From Lumbricus terrestris (lineage: Eukaryota > Annelida > Clitellata > Crassiclitellata > Lumbricidae), in the NCBI GenBank assembly GCA_949752735.1, contig OX457042.1, positions 26,098,900-26,162,899 of the forward strand: a stretch of 64,000 nucleotides of DNA, read 5' to 3'. Within the stretch, counting starts at the first letter, position 1. Each line of letters opens with the position of its first letter. The position numbers were made by a program, and so were the translations under genes. The notes beneath the pieces were generated by a model that made no database searches, was not told where the DNA came from, and saw only the letters and a program-made list of their open reading frames with translations. Shown here one piece after another: positions 61,694 through 64,000 of this stretch.

Positions 61694-62957
61694 GCGCCCG
61701 CAGAAATGTTTGCAGGGGGGAGGCAAAAATTTTACGATAGTCATAGTTAAATTTTTTAGTAGCAAGAGCTTGACAATGCAATGATGGAAATTAAGAATAC
61801 GGACGTTTTTCATAGAGGTTTCTTATGCAAATTTCTCAGTTTCATTTTGCGTATAATGTTTTAATAAATAATTATGAATAGTTTTCTTAGAAATTTTTTA
61901 AAATCAAAAAGTAGATGTTAAAAGTAGTTTCCTAAAGGTGCGCTATATAAGTGCGTAGAATGAACGAATGAATAAATGAACGAAAAATAGGTGTCAGTTT
62001 TCAAGGGGCAAGAGCTCCTCTAGCTGCTTCTAAAGCACCACTCGAAAGCCAATCGCAGAGCACCAACGTTTTCACATGTGCTGAATCGAGTCTAAAGCCT
62101 ATTCCCAAGAGTAGTCAGAAAGAGGTCCGAGTCTGGTAGCCAGAGGGCCAGAGTAACTGTTAATGCGGGTGTCGTTTAGGAAGGTGGGGGATCTGAGGAT
62201 CAGATGAGTGTGGGTATCAATTCTTTTTAACAGATCTCTTTGTCAGTTTTGGGTGTAAATCCTGAGGCGTGATAACCAGAGCCAAGTTTATCTATAGTTT
62301 GACCTCCCTGGATTCCGTACTGGCAGCTTGCTAAATGGACAAAATGGAACCTGGCTTATAGCGGACTTGGTTTAAATAATTACAATGCTGGTGAATAAGC
62401 AGATCTCCCTGATGAAATTTCAGTGTACTTTGAGAAATTTTCTAATTTTTGCGTTAATATTTAATTTTTTGCAGTTTTGATAAATTGCATTACAGTTGGA
62501 TTCCACTTAAGTAGGCCATATTCGATGGGCCTGCTGTTTGCATGGGTGCAATCAGGAGGGTTGAAAGCCAATGGTCATTGTTACAGTTTTTAGAAAGAGC
62601 CTGAACATGCAAGGCAGAAAGTTATAAGAGCATGTTTATTTCTAAAGGTAACTCTAAACGTAGGTTTCTGACTTTCATTGTCTGTATCATTCGTATCATT
62701 GGTGCATTAATGGAAAGAAATTTGTTAAAAACCCAAAAGTAATAGTTAAAAACATAGGTGTCAATTTCCAGGGGAGGGGCAAGTTCCCACCCCTTCCCCC
62801 TATGTGCGGGCGCCCATGCAGTAGTCCTATATAATAACGTTTTCACATAGATAACTATGCGAATAAATGAATATGTGATTTTAGGCCTATACAGGTTTTA
62901 TTTAACATGAACTTAATATAAGACTACATTACGTATAGGCTATAGATTAATCGCATA

Positions 62958-62958
62958 C

Positions 62959-63028
<70 letters not shown>
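62958..63028. repeat. (TA)n microsatellite
   Basis: About 65 bp of pure TA dinucleotides, just 3' of the LRR gene. Confidence 0.95.
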
Positions 63029-63031
<3 letters not shown>

Positions 63032-63096
63032 TAGTACCGGTACACAATTATGTGCTGGCGTGTTAATTACGTGGGCAGTTTCCGGTTCGATTCCAC

Positions 63097-64000
63097 TTAT
63101 TCCGGATGACATTCCTGCGCCGCAGTTTGGTTGCTGGAGCAGGTAGAGAGATGCTGGAAGTAGTTTCGCACACTCATCTCTCCTACTGCAGCCGCGGAGC
63201 CTGCGGACAACGATGCCATTGTATCGTTGGCGTAGGGAGATGGAGGCAGCGGGGGCGGATGTGGTGGACTGGTGACGTAAAGACAGGTGCCCCAGACGAC
63301 TCGCGGGAAAGCACTTGTCACCGCTAGGGAAGTCTGGCAGTCGCAGGTGATGTTGTTCCCAGCGACGGACAGCGTCTTCAGCTTGGATCGTTTCGAGAAG
63401 GAGCATCTACGGAACATCTGGAGGCTGTTGCCGTCGAGGAAGAGGTGTCGGAGTCGAGGGGTGTGGCGAAACGATCCCTCGGGGAGGATGGCGACCGCGT
63501 TGCTCGACAGGTCGAGGTACTGCAGCGACCGCAGCCCGCCGAACGTCTTCGTCCAGATGTACTGGATGGCGTTGTTCCGCAGGACGAGGCGGGTGAGGTT
63601 GCGCAGGTTCGAGAAGAGGTTCTCCGTCAGGTAGCTGATGCGATTGTCGCTCAGGGTGAGGCTGACCAGTTCGTCGAGGCCGTGAAACGCCTTCGGCATG
63701 ACGATGTCGATGTCGTTGTCGTCCACGCTGAGGACCTTCAGGTTCGTCATGTAGACGAAGGTCTCGTCGTCGAGCAGCTTGATGGAGTTGCCTCTCAGGT
63801 GGAGCACCTCCAACTCCAGCAGGTGACGGAAGACGGTCTTCTCCAGCGACGATATCCGGTTCCGGTCGAGGTCCAGACGACGCAGCGTCCACAGTCCGGC
63901 CAGGGTGCTGTCGTTCAGCTGGCGAATCTCGTTGCCCCACAGCAGCAGCTCGCGCAGGTTCTTCGCCCCCTTGAAGAACCCCATCGGGATGCTGGCGATC
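63097..64000 (-). CDS. Extracellular leucine-rich-repeat protein, C-terminal part (5' end outside window)
   Basis: An open frame of about 300 codons runs in from the right edge without a break (ASIP precedes the first Met) and ends at TAA 63097-63099. It contains about eight typical 24-residue LRRs (LRELLLWGNEIRQLNDSTLA, LDLDRNRIS, LHLRGNSIKLL, LSVDDNDIDIV, LTLSDNRIS, LVLRNNAIQYI, LDLSSNAVAIL, LFLDGNSLQMF). A short cysteine-containing C-terminal cap follows (NNITCDCQTSLAV...VVWGTC). The tail is Pro-rich, then Ala/Ser-rich, with further Cys and no membrane segment. The LxxLxLxxNxI pattern with a CxC cap is typical of secreted or cell-surface proteins, where LRRs bind other proteins. Family member not identified. 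The stretch is much richer in G+C than its surroundings and intronless. Confidence 0.88.
   Translation of the reverse strand, partial: IASIPMGFFKGAKNLRELLLWGNEIRQLNDSTLAGLWTLRRLDLDRNRISSLEKTVFRHLLELEVLHLRGNSIKLLDDETFVYMTNLKVLSVDDNDIDIVMPKAFHGLDELVSLTLSDNRISYLTENLFSNLRNLTRLVLRNNAIQYIWTKTFGGLRSLQYLDLSSNAVAILPEGSFRHTPRLRHLFLDGNSLQMFRRCSFSKRSKLKTLSVAGNNITCDCQTSLAVTSAFPRVVWGTCLYVTSPPHPPPLPPSPYANDTMASLSAGSAAAVGEMSVRNYFQHLSTCSSNQTAAQECHPE

Larger units (their letters stand above)
61248..62818. mobile_element. Outer hAT-like element of a three-level nest
   Basis: Terminal inverted repeats CATGGGCGCCCGCA and TGCGGGCGCCCATG, with a perfect 8-bp duplication CAGTAGTC at 61240-61247 and 62819-62826. It is 1571 bp as it stands, about 1130 bp without the nested insertion. 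A LINE-tail-like GGTGCGCTATATAAGTGCG followed by GAAT units lies inside at about 61937-61985. No transposase seen. Confidence 0.92.

Noticed and set aside
63407..63940. 177-codon Pro/Arg-rich ORF on the minus strand
   Set aside because: A shadow frame of the LRR coding sequence.

Overview
This is a window of metazoan genomic DNA: intron-rich, AT-rich, and full of microsatellites and transposable elements. The recognisable host genes are animal genes: a Polycomb-type MBT protein, a type II membrane gamma-glutamyltransferase and an extracellular leucine-rich-repeat protein. The frequent TAGGCCTA-like words and the repeat landscape suggest a marine invertebrate, perhaps an echinoderm or other invertebrate deuterostome. 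That placement is an impression, not a demonstrated identification.

Layout. Positions 96-4850 (minus) hold the 5' half of an Scm/SCMH1-type gene; six exons are joined here by matching splice phases, and the C-terminal part runs off the left edge. Diverging from it on the plus strand is a TATA-containing promoter at about 6852 with a short first exon and two candidate exons (6915-9854) of a gene I do not recognise. Positions 16019-30151 (minus) hold a complete 12-exon gamma-glutamyltransferase gene: 604 codons, all splice phases consistent, all main catalytic residues present. Its introns carry hAT-like elements, tRNA-derived SINEs, LINE ends and a SINE nested in a LINE.

Positions 31-36 kb are intergenic with microsatellites, SINEs and small hAT-like elements. 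Positions 36045-46039 are one LTR retrotransposon of about 10 kb with 2.4-kb LTRs, a tRNA-Leu-type primer binding site and a gag gene with three zinc knuckles. It has no pol: 2.8 kb of internal sequence after gag is non-coding. An extra ORF lies in the LTR and overlaps the upstream extension of the gag frame in the -1 frame. The two LTRs look identical apart from a 58-bp truncation at the outer end of the 5' copy.

Positions 46-61 kb are gene-free and repeat-rich: a (CTA)n tract, a degenerate satellite, a long purine-rich minisatellite block, a long pyrimidine-rich minisatellite block, (TACA)n arrays and two decayed Tc1/mariner elements inserted in those arrays. Positions 61240-62826 contain three hAT-like elements nested one inside the other, each with a perfect 8-bp target duplication. 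The window ends with the 3' part of a GC-rich LRR gene (minus).

The host genes show no functional link to each other. The coherent story is transposon biology: many non-autonomous elements with datable insertion order, a SINE/LINE pair sharing a 3' tail, and a gag-only giant-LTR element.
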